This document shows, piece by piece, positions 11,067 through 19,367 of a stretch of DNA of 64,000 nt. Source of the DNA: DASUBN01 sp964584665 (lineage in GTDB: Bacteria; Pseudomonadota; Gammaproteobacteria; Natronospirales; REEB76); assembly GCA_964584665.1 (NCBI GenBank), contig CAZPAO010000004.1, positions 1 through 64,000 of the forward strand, in the 5' to 3' direction. A program made the translations under genes and the position numbers. Every line of letters begins with the position of its first letter. The stretch's first letter is position 1. A model generated the notes under the pieces. That model had not been told where the DNA came from and made no database searches. It was given only the letters and a program-made list of their open reading frames with translations.

Positions 11067-11534
11067 ATGGCACGCGGCGTAAACAAGGTGATCCTGGTGG
11101 CGACTGTCGGCCGTGACCCGGAGGTCAAATACATGCCGTCCGGTGGCGCGGTGGTGAACATCTCCGCCGCCACCAACGAGTCCTGGAAGGACAAGCAGAC
11201 CGGCGAGAAGAAGGAACGCACCGAGTGGCACAAGCTCACCTTCTATAACCGCCTGGCGGAGATCGTGGGCGAGTACGTGCGTAAGGGCTCCCAGATCTAC
11301 GTGGAGGGCCGCCTGCGCACCCGCGACTACGAGAAGGACGGCCAGAAGCACTACGTCACCGAGATCATGGTGGACGAGATGCAGATGCTGGGTGGCCGCG
11401 GTGGTGCCGGCGGCGGCAGTGGCGGCAGTGGCGGCAGCGGTGGTGACCGCATGCGCGACGAGGCCCCGAGCCGGGCCCCGGCCAGCGAACCCGCCGGCGG
11501 CGGCGACTTCCAGGACGACGACATCCCGTTCTGA
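11067..11534 (+). CDS. ssb: Single-stranded DNA-binding protein
   Basis: SSB coats single-stranded DNA in replication, recombination and repair and recruits partner proteins through its acidic tip. The protein is 155 residues. The OB-fold is at about residues 4-110 (GVNKVILVATVGRDPEV, then IYVEGRLRTRDYEKDG). A Gly/Ser-rich linker (repeated GGSGGSG) follows, and the C-terminus is DDDIPF, the conserved partner-docking tip. The ATG at 11067 is preceded by GGAGAAGAG. A sulfotransferase-fold gene starts 32 bases after the stop with no terminator between, so ssb transcription may run into the polysaccharide genes. Confidence 0.98.
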   Translation: MARGVNKVILVATVGRDPEVKYMPSGGAVVNISAATNESWKDKQTGEKKERTEWHKLTFYNRLAEIVGEYVRKGSQIYVEGRLRTRDYEKDGQKHYVTEIMVDEMQMLGGRGGAGGGSGGSGGSGGDRMRDEAPSRAPASEPAGGGDFQDDDIPF

Positions 11535-11566
11535 CCCGCAGCTGACGCCAAGGCCGGCCCCGACCG

Positions 11567-12355
11567 ATGAAACTCCGAGCCCTCCTGGGCGCAGTCCGCC
11601 GCCGCCTCGATGAGGCGCGTCCGCGTGCGCTCATGGGCAAACTGCGCGGCGAGCTGTTCGTGCTGGTGCATCCGGCCGGCACGGACGCGGCGGCCCTCGC
11701 CACGGCCTTGAACCGGCATCCGGCCCTGCTCTGCCATGCCGACGCCCTGGGGCCCCTCTCTCCCGCGGGTTTCGCCGGGCTCTCCGACGGCCTGCTCGGC
11801 AAGGCGCGGGACTCCCGCGATCTCGCGGCCTTCCGGACGGCTTCCCCCGAGACCTATCTATATAAGTATGTGTTCGACTCCCGCGGCCGCCACGCCGTGG
11901 GCTTCAAGGTGGAACAGGGCGCGCTACTGGATTCTCCCAGCGCGCCGGTGCGCAACGCGCTGATGCAGGACCGGGACGTGCGGGTGATCCATTACGCGGC
12001 CCGCAACCTGCTCGGCACGCATGTGGCGGAACTCAAGCGCGGGCAAGGCGCGGCGGGCCCGGTGACGGTGGCGCCTCAAGCCTTCCTGCTGCAGGCGCGC
12101 CAGGCCGACCGCATGAACGACTATGTGGACCGCCTGTTCGAGGGACATCGCCGCCTCAAGCTGGACGCAGACCGTTTCGCCTCGCCGGAGCGCGGGGCGC
12201 TCCTGGCGGAGTTGGCCGGGTTCCTGGGCCTGGATCCGTTCCCGGCGATGGAAGCAGGTGCTGCCGCCGCGCCCTTGCGCGGGCAGATCGCCAACGCCGC
12301 CGAGCTGGCTGCCGCCCTGGCAGGCACCCCTTACGCGTGGATGCTGGAGCCCTGA
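11567..12355 (+). CDS. Sulfotransferase-fold protein with degenerate PAPS-binding loop
   Basis: This 262-residue protein looks like a diverged paralogue of the sulfotransferase at 27533-28339. The two share a central block, RGRHAVGFKV here and RGRQAVGFKL there, followed by aligned QDRDVRVI/QDRDLKIL and a similar C-terminal half. Where the paralogue has the P-loop CCPARSGSSMF, this protein reads LVHPAGTDAAALA, with no SGT/SGS or TGS motif, so PAPS binding is doubtful. It could be a catalytically dead partner, a glycan-binding scaffold or an enzyme with another donor. It starts 32 bases after ssb and is followed one base later by a methyltransferase gene. Being a family member is fairly likely; the function is not known. 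Confidence 0.6.
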   Translation: MKLRALLGAVRRRLDEARPRALMGKLRGELFVLVHPAGTDAAALATALNRHPALLCHADALGPLSPAGFAGLSDGLLGKARDSRDLAAFRTASPETYLYKYVFDSRGRHAVGFKVEQGALLDSPSAPVRNALMQDRDVRVIHYAARNLLGTHVAELKRGQGAAGPVTVAPQAFLLQARQADRMNDYVDRLFEGHRRLKLDADRFASPERGALLAELAGFLGLDPFPAMEAGAAAAPLRGQIANAAELAAALAGTPYAWMLEP

Positions 12356-12356
12356 G

Positions 12357-13343
12357 ATGACCACCGAGTACGAGGACCGCGTCAAGCAGCAGATCGCGCA
12401 GTTCGCGGACCTGGGCGCGCTCTGGAAGCCCGGCAACATCACCCAGTACTGGATGAAGACCTGGATCACCCCGCGCATGTCCGAGGTCTTCGGCGTGAAC
12501 GGCGTGTTCGACCTCTACGCCACCCGCTTCGCCGAGCACATCGGCAAGGTCCCGGGACGCACCGCCCGTTTCGTGAGCATCGGCTCCGGCGACTGCCAGG
12601 TCGAGATCCGCCTGGCCAAGCGCCTGAAGGAGATGGGCAAGGGTCCGTTCACGCTCACCTGCACCGACATCTCCGATGTCCGCCTGGGCCGCGCACGCCA
12701 GGCCGCCGAGCAGGCGGGCGTGCAGGACTGCGTCGAGATGAAGGTGGTGGACCTGAACGACTTCAAGTTCGACGTGCAGTACGACGGGGTCATGGCCCAC
12801 CACATCCTGCACCATATCGTGAACCTGGAAGGGCTGTTCGGTGCCATCCACGACGCCATGCATGCGGACTCGGTGTTCCTCACCGCGGACATGATCGGCA
12901 AGAACGGCCACATGCGCTGGCCCGAGACCCTGGCCTGGATCGAGTCCCTGTGGCAGGTGATGCCGGCCCGCTACCGCTTCAACTACCAGTTCAACAAGGT
13001 CCACGAGCAGTACCTGGACTGGGACTGCTCCAACAAGGGCTTCGAGGGCATCCGCGCCCAGGACATCCTGCCCCTGCTGGTGCAGCGCTTCGGCTTCGAC
13101 GGTTTCGTGGGCTATGGCGGAATCGTGGACCCCTTCGTCGAGCGCGGTTACGGCCGCAACCTGGACGAGGGGCGCCCCGAGGACCGGGCCTTCGTGGACC
13201 TGGTGGAGCGCCTCAACCAGACCCTGCTGGAGACCGGCCGCATCAAGCCCACCATGATGGTGGCGGCCATGCGCCGTTCCGGCGGCGCCGGCCGGGCCTA
13301 TGCCGGTCTCACGCCCGAGAAGGCGGTCCGTCCCACTGCCTGA
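12357..13343 (+). CDS. Class I SAM-dependent methyltransferase
   Basis: This 328-residue protein, counted from the ATG one base after the previous stop (TGAGATG), is a predicted cytosolic methyltransferase. The SAM-binding motif I is FVSIGSGDCQ at about residues 71-80, followed by an acidic residue in CTDISD at about 101-106. VVDLNDF and AHHILHHI fit motifs II/III and a post-motif helix. The C-terminal third (PARYRFNYQFN, DWDCSNKGFEG) is not typical of rRNA or ubiquinone methyltransferases, and similar proteins accompany glycosyltransferases. A role in O-methylating a surface glycan, perhaps at the chain end, is plausible from context only. Confidence 0.75.
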   Translation: MTTEYEDRVKQQIAQFADLGALWKPGNITQYWMKTWITPRMSEVFGVNGVFDLYATRFAEHIGKVPGRTARFVSIGSGDCQVEIRLAKRLKEMGKGPFTLTCTDISDVRLGRARQAAEQAGVQDCVEMKVVDLNDFKFDVQYDGVMAHHILHHIVNLEGLFGAIHDAMHADSVFLTADMIGKNGHMRWPETLAWIESLWQVMPARYRFNYQFNKVHEQYLDWDCSNKGFEGIRAQDILPLLVQRFGFDGFVGYGGIVDPFVERGYGRNLDEGRPEDRAFVDLVERLNQTLLETGRIKPTMMVAAMRRSGGAGRAYAGLTPEKAVRPTA

Positions 13344-13512
13344 ACCCCGTCCTGCACGGGTAAATCGGGTGTATGGGGCTGCTGCCCCCGTGTAAAATGC
13401 GCAGTCCGGGGCCTACGGGCCCACCTATATAGACTTAGAGCGAGACCCGGCCAGGAGCCGGCCTTAAGCGGGCCGCGTTCCTCCAGGGCGTCCCGCCCAG
13501 GAATCCCATCCG
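13344..13512 (+). promoter_or_regulatory. Leader upstream of the lepB-cys-rml operon
   Basis: This 169-base gap precedes the long polysaccharide operon. TAAAAT at 13393-13398 is a candidate -10 without a clear -35. A small hairpin GGGGC/GCCCC (13375-13379/13384-13388) lies just before it and lacks a T-tract. A TATATA word occurs at 13426-13431. No riboswitch-like structure was recognised. Confidence 0.35.
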
Positions 13513-14193
13513 ATGATGCGCGATCGTCTGTTGGCCCAGTGGAAGGAATGGCGCGGCACGCTGCTGTTCCTGCTGCTCATGTGCGCGTTCCGTTCCTCCT
13601 TCGCCGACATCTACTACATCCCCACCGGCTCCATGAAACCGACGGTGGTGGAGGGCGACCGCCTGCTCACCGAGAAGATGGCCTACGACCTGCGCCTGCC
13701 CTTCACCAGCGTGGTGCTCTGGCACCGGGCCGAGCCCCGCCGCGGCGACATCGTGGTGCTGTACTCCCCCGAGGATGGCGAACGTCTGCTGAAGCGGGTG
13801 GTGGCGGTGCCGGGCGACGTGGTCGAGATGCGGGACGAGAGCGTCATCATCAACGGCCGCGCCATGGCTCAGCTCCCGCCCGTGGCAGGCGAGGGCGCCG
13901 CGCTGCCGGACGCCGCCGCCTATGTGTTCAGGCAGGAAGACCTGGCCGGCCACGAGCATGCCGTCATGTTCGACCCAGGTCGCTACGCCATGCGCAGCTT
14001 CGCCCCGGTCACGGTGCCCGCCGGCGAGTATTTCGTGATGGGCGACAACCGCGACGACAGCAAGGATTCGCGCTACATCGGCTTCGTGCCGGCGAGCGCC
14101 ATCACCGGCCGCGCCTTCGCGGTGGGCTATTCCCTGGACCCGGCACGCCACTGGCTGCCGCGTCTGTCCCGTTCCTTCCAGCCGCTGCGATGA
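13513..14193 (+). CDS. lepB: Signal peptidase I, short single-anchor form
   Basis: Type I signal peptidase, an inner-membrane serine protease that cleaves signal peptides on the periplasmic side. The protein is 226 residues (E. coli LepB has 324) with one N-terminal membrane segment at about 16-30. The catalytic Ser40 lies in PTGSMKPT and the general-base Lys94 in RLLKRVVAVPGD. Box E, MGDNRDDSKDSR, is near 177-188. The gene is not in the usual lepA-lepB-rnc context but heads a polysaccharide operon, 16 bases before cysD. It may therefore be a second, dedicated peptidase. Two ATGs in tandem (13513 and 13516) are equally possible starts. Confidence 0.9.
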   Translation: MMRDRLLAQWKEWRGTLLFLLLMCAFRSSFADIYYIPTGSMKPTVVEGDRLLTEKMAYDLRLPFTSVVLWHRAEPRRGDIVVLYSPEDGERLLKRVVAVPGDVVEMRDESVIINGRAMAQLPPVAGEGAALPDAAAYVFRQEDLAGHEHAVMFDPGRYAMRSFAPVTVPAGEYFVMGDNRDDSKDSRYIGFVPASAITGRAFAVGYSLDPARHWLPRLSRSFQPLR

Positions 14194-14209
14194 GGACCGA
14201 GTGCACCCG

Positions 14210-15118
14210 ATGAAGGACTACCGTCTCAACCATCTCAAGCAGCTAGAAGCCGAAAGCATCCACATCATCCGCGAGGTGGCGGCCGAGTTCGAACGGCCGG
14301 TGATGATGTACTCCATCGGCAAGGACAGCTCGGTGATGCTGCACCTGGCCATGAAGGCTTTCCACCCGGGCAAGCTGCCGTTCCCGCTGCTGCACGTGGA
14401 CACCACCTGGAAGTTCCGCGACATGATCCGCTTCCGCGACGAGACCGCCAAGCGGCTCGGGGTGGAGCTGATCGTGCACACGAACCAGGAAGGGGTGAAG
14501 GCGGGCATGAACCCCTTCGACCACGGCAGCAAGAAATACACCGACGTGATGAAGACCGAGGCGCTGAAGCAGGCGCTCAGCAAATACCAGTTCGACGCGG
14601 CCTTCGGCGGCGCGCGCCGCGACGAGGAGAAGTCCCGCGCCAAGGAGCGCGTCTACTCCTTCCGTGATCGCAACCACCGCTGGGACCCCAAGAACCAGCG
14701 CCCCGAGCTGTGGAACCTCTACAACGGCCGCATCAACAAGGGCGAGAGCATCCGCGTGTTCCCCCTCTCCAACTGGACCGAGCTGGACGTGTGGCAGTAC
14801 GTATACCTGGAGAAGATCCCGGTGGTGCCGCTGTACTTCGCCAAGCCCCGGCCGGTGGTGGACCGGGACGGCGCGCTGATCATGGTTGACGACGAGCGCA
14901 TGCGCCTGAACCCGGGCGAGCAGCCGCGCCTGGAGTCAGTACGCTTCCGCACCCTCGGCTGCTACCCGCTCTCGGGCGCGGTCCGTTCCGAGGCCCTGAC
15001 CCTGCCGCAGGTGATCCAGGAGATGCTGCTGACCCGCACCTCCGAGCGGCAGGGCCGCATGATCGACCACGACCAGGCCGGCTCCATGGAAGAGAAGAAG
15101 CGCGAGGGGTACTTCTGA
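14210..15118 (+). CDS. cysD: Sulfate adenylyltransferase subunit 2
   Basis: CysD catalyses ATP + sulfate to APS, driven by GTP hydrolysis in CysN. Starting at the ATG 14210 gives 302 residues, exactly the E. coli length, with the matching N-terminus (RLNHLKQLEAESIHIIREVA); a GTG at 14201 would add three codons. The PP-loop motif SIGKDSS is at 35-41, GGARRDEEKSRAKER near 145 and FPLSNWTELDVW near 195. The stop overlaps the cysNC start (TGATG). No cysH, cysI or cysJ is nearby, so this copy is probably devoted to PAPS for sulfation rather than cysteine synthesis, like rhizobial NodPQ. Confidence 0.97.
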   Translation: MKDYRLNHLKQLEAESIHIIREVAAEFERPVMMYSIGKDSSVMLHLAMKAFHPGKLPFPLLHVDTTWKFRDMIRFRDETAKRLGVELIVHTNQEGVKAGMNPFDHGSKKYTDVMKTEALKQALSKYQFDAAFGGARRDEEKSRAKERVYSFRDRNHRWDPKNQRPELWNLYNGRINKGESIRVFPLSNWTELDVWQYVYLEKIPVVPLYFAKPRPVVDRDGALIMVDDERMRLNPGEQPRLESVRFRTLGCYPLSGAVRSEALTLPQVIQEMLLTRTSERQGRMIDHDQAGSMEEKKREGYF

Positions 15119-17040
15119 TGTCCGCCCAGGAACAGCTGATCCGCGACGACATCGAGGCTTACCTGCGCCTGCACGAGCGCAAGGAACTGCTGCGCTTCAT
15201 CACCTGCGGCAGCGTGGACGACGGCAAGAGCACGCTCATCGGGCGGCTCCTGTACGACACCGACGGCATCTTCGACGACCACATGAAGTCGCTGGAGAAG
15301 GACAGCAAGAAGCACGGCACCACCGGCCAGGAAGTGGACCTGGCGCTGCTGGTGGACGGCCTGCAGTCCGAGCGGGAGCAGGGCATCACCATCGACGTGG
15401 CCTACCGCTACTTCAATACCGACAAGCGCAAGTTCATCATCGCCGACACGCCGGGACACGAGCAGTACACCCGCAACATGGCCACCGGCGCCTCCACCGC
15501 CAACCTGGCGGTGATCCTCATCGACGCGCGCAAGGGCGTGCTGACCCAGACCCGCCGCCACAGCTTCATCGTCTCGCTGCTGGGCATCCGCCACGCGGTG
15601 GTGGCCATCAACAAGATGGACCTGGTGGGCTACGATCAGAAGGTCTACGAGCGCATCCAGGCCGAGTACCTGGAGCTGGCCAAGTCGCTGCACATCCCCG
15701 ACATCCGTTTCGTGCCGGTCTCGGCCTTGAAGGGCGAGAACATCGTGCACCGGGGCGAGAGCATGCCCTGGTACGCGGGCCCCACCCTGCTCGACATCCT
15801 CGAGACCGTGGACGCGAGCGACGACATCAACCTGAAGGACCTGCGCCTGCCGGTGCAGTACGTGAACCGGCCGAACCTGGATTTCCGCGGCTTCTGCGGC
15901 ACCCTCTCGGCGGGCGTGCTGAAGCAGGGCGATGCGGTGATGGCGCTGCCCTCGCGCCGCTCCAGCAAGGTCACATCCATCGTCACCTACGAGGGCGAGC
16001 TGGCCGAGGCCCACGCGCCCATGGCCGTGACCGTGACCCTGGCGGACGAGATCGACATCAGCCGCGGCGACATGCTGGTGCACGGCGAGCGCGCGCCCCA
16101 CGTGAGCAACAGCCTCGATGCCTGGCTCATCTGGATGGCGGATGCGCCGATGCTGCCGGGCAAGCAGTACCTGTTCAAGCTCAATGCCAAGACCGTCACC
16201 GGCGTGATCGACCGCATCTACCACGTGGTGGACGTGAACACGCTGCAGAAAGATTTCGCCGACGAGCTGAAGCTGAACCAGATCGCCCAGTGCAAGATCA
16301 CCTTCAGCGAGCCCATGGCTTTCGACCCCTATGCGGTGTCCCGCGCCACCGGCGCGCTCATCATCATCGACCGCCTCAGCAACGGGACCGTCGGCGCCGG
16401 CATGGTGATCCGCGGGGTGCAGGCGGTGCTGCAGGACAAGTCCGAGAACGTGGTGTGGCACGAGCACAAGGTCACCCGCGTGCAGCGTTCCAACCAGAAG
16501 GGCCAGAAGCCCTGCGTGATCTGGCTCACCGGTCTCTCCGGCTCGGGTAAGAGCACCATCGCGAACGCCCTGGAGCAGGCCCTGTTCCTCGAGGGCTACC
16601 ACTCCTACCTGCTGGACGGCGACAACGTGCGCCACGGCCTGAACAAGGACCTGGGCTTCACCGACGAGTCGCGGGTGGAGAACATCCGCCGCATCGGCGA
16701 GGTCTCCAAGTTGTTCGTGGATGCGGGCGTCATCGTCATCACCGCCTTCATCTCGCCGTTCCGCGCGGACCGGCGGCTGGTGCGCGGACTGCTGGAGAAG
16801 GACGAGTTCTTCGAGGTATTCATGGACACGCCCATCGAGGTCTGCGAGCAGCGCGACCCGAAGGGCCTCTATCGCAAGGCCCGCGCCGGCGAGATCAAGA
16901 ACTTCACCGGCATCGATGCGCCCTACGAGGCGCCCGAGGCGGCGGAGATCACGCTGCACAACGACCGGGACAGCGTCGAGCAATGCGTGGCCCAGGTCAT
17001 CGCGCACCTGCGCCGCCTGGGGATCCTGAAGCACGGCTGA
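15118..17040 (+). CDS. cysNC: Bifunctional sulfate adenylyltransferase subunit 1 / APS kinase
   Basis: This fused protein of 640 residues finishes PAPS synthesis. The CysN part (1 to about 450) is an EF-Tu-like GTPase with GSVDDGKST at 31-39, DTPGHEQYTRN near 110 and NKMDLVG near 167. The CysC part (about 460-640) phosphorylates APS at the 3'-OH and has Walker A GLSGSGKST near 472-480, LLDGDNVRHGLN near 498 and FISPFRADR near 544. The fusion has the architecture of NodQ. It overlaps cysD by one base and is followed by rmlA 28 bases later, placing PAPS supply in the same transcript as sugar-nucleotide synthesis. Confidence 0.97.
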   Translation: MSAQEQLIRDDIEAYLRLHERKELLRFITCGSVDDGKSTLIGRLLYDTDGIFDDHMKSLEKDSKKHGTTGQEVDLALLVDGLQSEREQGITIDVAYRYFNTDKRKFIIADTPGHEQYTRNMATGASTANLAVILIDARKGVLTQTRRHSFIVSLLGIRHAVVAINKMDLVGYDQKVYERIQAEYLELAKSLHIPDIRFVPVSALKGENIVHRGESMPWYAGPTLLDILETVDASDDINLKDLRLPVQYVNRPNLDFRGFCGTLSAGVLKQGDAVMALPSRRSSKVTSIVTYEGELAEAHAPMAVTVTLADEIDISRGDMLVHGERAPHVSNSLDAWLIWMADAPMLPGKQYLFKLNAKTVTGVIDRIYHVVDVNTLQKDFADELKLNQIAQCKITFSEPMAFDPYAVSRATGALIIIDRLSNGTVGAGMVIRGVQAVLQDKSENVVWHEHKVTRVQRSNQKGQKPCVIWLTGLSGSGKSTIANALEQALFLEGYHSYLLDGDNVRHGLNKDLGFTDESRVENIRRIGEVSKLFVDAGVIVITAFISPFRADRRLVRGLLEKDEFFEVFMDTPIEVCEQRDPKGLYRKARAGEIKNFTGIDAPYEAPEAAEITLHNDRDSVEQCVAQVIAHLRRLGILKHG

Positions 17041-17068
17041 GCCGCGGCGCGGCCGCATGGGGACGAGC

Positions 17069-17950
17069 ATGAAGTACAAGGGCATCATCCTGGCGGGCGG
17101 CTCGGGCACCCGCCTGCATCCGGTCACGCGCGTCATCAGCAAGCAGCTCTTGCCGATCTACGACAAGCCGATGATCTACCATCCGCTCACCACGCTCATG
17201 CTGGCCGGCATCCGCGAGATCCTGCTCATCACCACGCCCCACGACGCGCCCATGTTCCAGGCGCTCCTGGGCGACGGTTCCCAGTGGGGCCTTTCCTTAA
17301 GCTACGTGGTGCAGCCGAGCCCCGACGGCCTAGCCCAGGCCTTCATCCTGGGCGAGAAGTTCATCGGCAAGGACCCGGTCTGCCTCATCCTCGGCGACAA
17401 CATCTTCTACGGCCACGGCTTCTCGGAGTCCCTGCGCCGCGCCACCGCGCGTGACCAGGGCGCCACGGTGTTCGCTTACTACGTGAAGGATCCGGAGCGC
17501 TACGGTGTGGTGCACTTCGACAAGCAGGGCAAAGCGCTCGGCATCGAGGAGAAGCCCAAGGCGCCCAAGTCCAGCTACGCGGTCACCGGGCTCTATTTCT
17601 ATGACAACGGCATCGTGGACGTGGCCAAGGCCCTCAAGCCCTCGCCACGCGGCGAGCTGGAGATCACCGACGCCAACGTGGCCTATCTCCAGAAGGGCCG
17701 CCTGCAGGTGGAGATCATCGGCCGTGGCGTGGCCTGGCTCGACACCGGCACCCATGAGTCGCTGCTGGATGCCTCGAACTTCATCGCGACCATCGAGAAC
17801 CGTCAGGGCCTCAAGGTCGCCTGCCCCGAGGAAGTGGCCTTCCACCAGGGCTTCATCGACGGCGCCCAGATGGAACGCCTGGCGCAACCGCTGCTGAAGA
17901 ACGGCTACGGCCAGTACCTGATGAAGGTGCTGAAAGAGGCGCAGGCCTGA
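17069..17950 (+). CDS. rmlA: Glucose-1-phosphate thymidylyltransferase
   Basis: RmlA makes dTDP-glucose from dTTP and glucose-1-phosphate, the first step to dTDP-L-rhamnose. Counting from the ATG at 17069 gives 293 residues, the same as E. coli; an ATG 12 bases upstream is possible, but the GGGGACGAG Shine-Dalgarno favours the later one. The nucleotidyltransferase loop is GGSGTRLHPVT at 10-20, and LGDNIFYGHG near 108 and GELEITDAN near 195 are family hallmarks. The stop codon overlaps the rmlC start (TGATG). Confidence 0.97.
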   Translation: MKYKGIILAGGSGTRLHPVTRVISKQLLPIYDKPMIYHPLTTLMLAGIREILLITTPHDAPMFQALLGDGSQWGLSLSYVVQPSPDGLAQAFILGEKFIGKDPVCLILGDNIFYGHGFSESLRRATARDQGATVFAYYVKDPERYGVVHFDKQGKALGIEEKPKAPKSSYAVTGLYFYDNGIVDVAKALKPSPRGELEITDANVAYLQKGRLQVEIIGRGVAWLDTGTHESLLDASNFIATIENRQGLKVACPEEVAFHQGFIDGAQMERLAQPLLKNGYGQYLMKVLKEAQA

Positions 17951-18492
17951 TGGAGTTCCAGCGCCTCTCCATCCCGGACGTGATGCTCATCAAGCCGAAG
18001 GTGTTCGGCGACGAGCGCGGCTGGTTCTTCGAGGTGTGGGAGGCGCGCAAGTTCGCCGCCGCCGGCCTCGACCTGCAGTTCGTGCAGGACAACTACAGCC
18101 GTTCCGTGCAGGGCACCTTGCGCGGCCTGCATTACCAGATACAGCAGCCCCAGGGGAAACTGGTGCGGGTCACCCAGGGCGAGGTGTTCGACGTGGCGGT
18201 GGACCTGCGCAAGAGTTCGCCCACCTACGGCAAGTGGGCGGGCAGCCTGCTCTCCGGCGACAACAAGCACCAGCTATGGGTGCCGCCGGGTTTCGCCCAT
18301 GGGTTCTACGTGCTGTCGGATTCCGCCGAGTTCTTCTACAAGTGCACGGACTTCTACGCGCCGCAGCATGAGCGCACACTGCGCTGGGACGACCCCGCGC
18401 TCGGTATCCCCTGGCCGCTCCAGGGCACGCCCATCCTCTCGCCCAAGGACCAGCAGGGCAGGCTGCTCGCCGACGCGGACTGCTTCCCTTGA
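17950..18492 (+). CDS. rmlC: dTDP-4-dehydrorhamnose 3,5-epimerase
   Basis: RmlC epimerises dTDP-4-keto-6-deoxy-glucose at C3 and C5. The cupin-fold protein is 180 residues. The catalytic His61 is in LRGLHYQ, and the C-terminal half has GFAHGFYVLSDSAEF with the tyrosine region EFFYKCTDFY near 131-140. It overlaps rmlA by one base and its TGA overlaps the TTG start of rmlD (TTGA), so the three are likely translated in a coupled way. Confidence 0.97.
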   Translation: MEFQRLSIPDVMLIKPKVFGDERGWFFEVWEARKFAAAGLDLQFVQDNYSRSVQGTLRGLHYQIQQPQGKLVRVTQGEVFDVAVDLRKSSPTYGKWAGSLLSGDNKHQLWVPPGFAHGFYVLSDSAEFFYKCTDFYAPQHERTLRWDDPALGIPWPLQGTPILSPKDQQGRLLADADCFP

Positions 18493-19367
18493 AGGCCCTG
18501 GTCACAGGCGCCGGCGGCCAGGTGGCGCGGGCGCTCGCCGTGCTCTGCCCGCCGGGCGTCCAGCTCCTCTCCCTCGGCCGGGCGGAACTGGACATCGGTG
18601 ACCCGGCCGCGGTGCAGCGCGCGGTGGCTTCACAGCGCCCCGACCTCATCATCAATGCCGCGGCCTATACCGCGGTGGACAAGGCCGAGGGCGAGCCCGA
18701 GCTTGCCCAGCGCGTGAACGGTGCCGGCCCGGGGCATCTCGCGGCTGCTGCCCGCGAGCACGGCGCGCGGCTGCTGCACATCTCCACGGATTTCGTCTTC
18801 GACGGCACGCAATCGCGCCCCTACGCGCCCGCCGATGCGCCGCGGCCGCTCGGTGCCTACGGCGCGAGCAAGCTCCTCGGCGAGGAGCGGGTGCAGGCGG
18901 AACTCGGCGGACGCGCTTTCATCCTGCGCACCGCCTGGGTCTATGACGCCCTCGGCCGCAACTTCATGAACACCATGCTGAAGCTGATGCGCGAGCGGGA
19001 CGGCCTGCGGGTGGTGGCGGACCAGGTGGGTGCGCCTACCCACGCGGATTCCATCGCGCGGGCGCTGTGGGCGGCGGCAGGGCGCCCCGCGCTCGCCGGC
19101 ATCCACCATTGGACCGACGCCGGCGTGGCGAGCTGGTACGATTTCGCCATCGCCATCCAGGAGGAGGCGTTGGCACGCGGTCTCCTGCCGGGGGCGGTGC
19201 CTGTGCAGCCCATCGCAACGGCCGACTATCCGACCCCGGCGCGGCGCCCGGCCTACAGCGTGCTGGACTGCGCGTCCACCGCCGCGGCCCTGGGGCTGAC
19301 GCGGCCCCACTGGCGCGCTTCCTTGCGGGCCTGTCTCGACGGGCTTGCGGCACGGGGCAGGGCATGA
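18489..19367 (+). CDS. rmlD: dTDP-4-dehydrorhamnose reductase
   Basis: RmlD reduces dTDP-4-keto-L-rhamnose to dTDP-L-rhamnose with NAD(P)H. The protein is 292 residues from a TTG start that overlaps the rmlC stop. The glycine-rich loop is GAGGQVARAL at 7-16, NAAAYTAVDKAE is near 55 and the catalytic Tyr124-xxx-Lys128 lies in YGASKLLGE. DQVGAPTHADSIARAL near 178 is the usual substrate-side signature. The stop overlaps the start of an acyltransferase gene rather than rmlB, which is displaced downstream. Confidence 0.96.
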   Translation: MKALVTGAGGQVARALAVLCPPGVQLLSLGRAELDIGDPAAVQRAVASQRPDLIINAAAYTAVDKAEGEPELAQRVNGAGPGHLAAAAREHGARLLHISTDFVFDGTQSRPYAPADAPRPLGAYGASKLLGEERVQAELGGRAFILRTAWVYDALGRNFMNTMLKLMRERDGLRVVADQVGAPTHADSIARALWAAAGRPALAGIHHWTDAGVASWYDFAIAIQEEALARGLLPGAVPVQPIATADYPTPARRPAYSVLDCASTAAALGLTRPHWRASLRACLDGLAARGRA

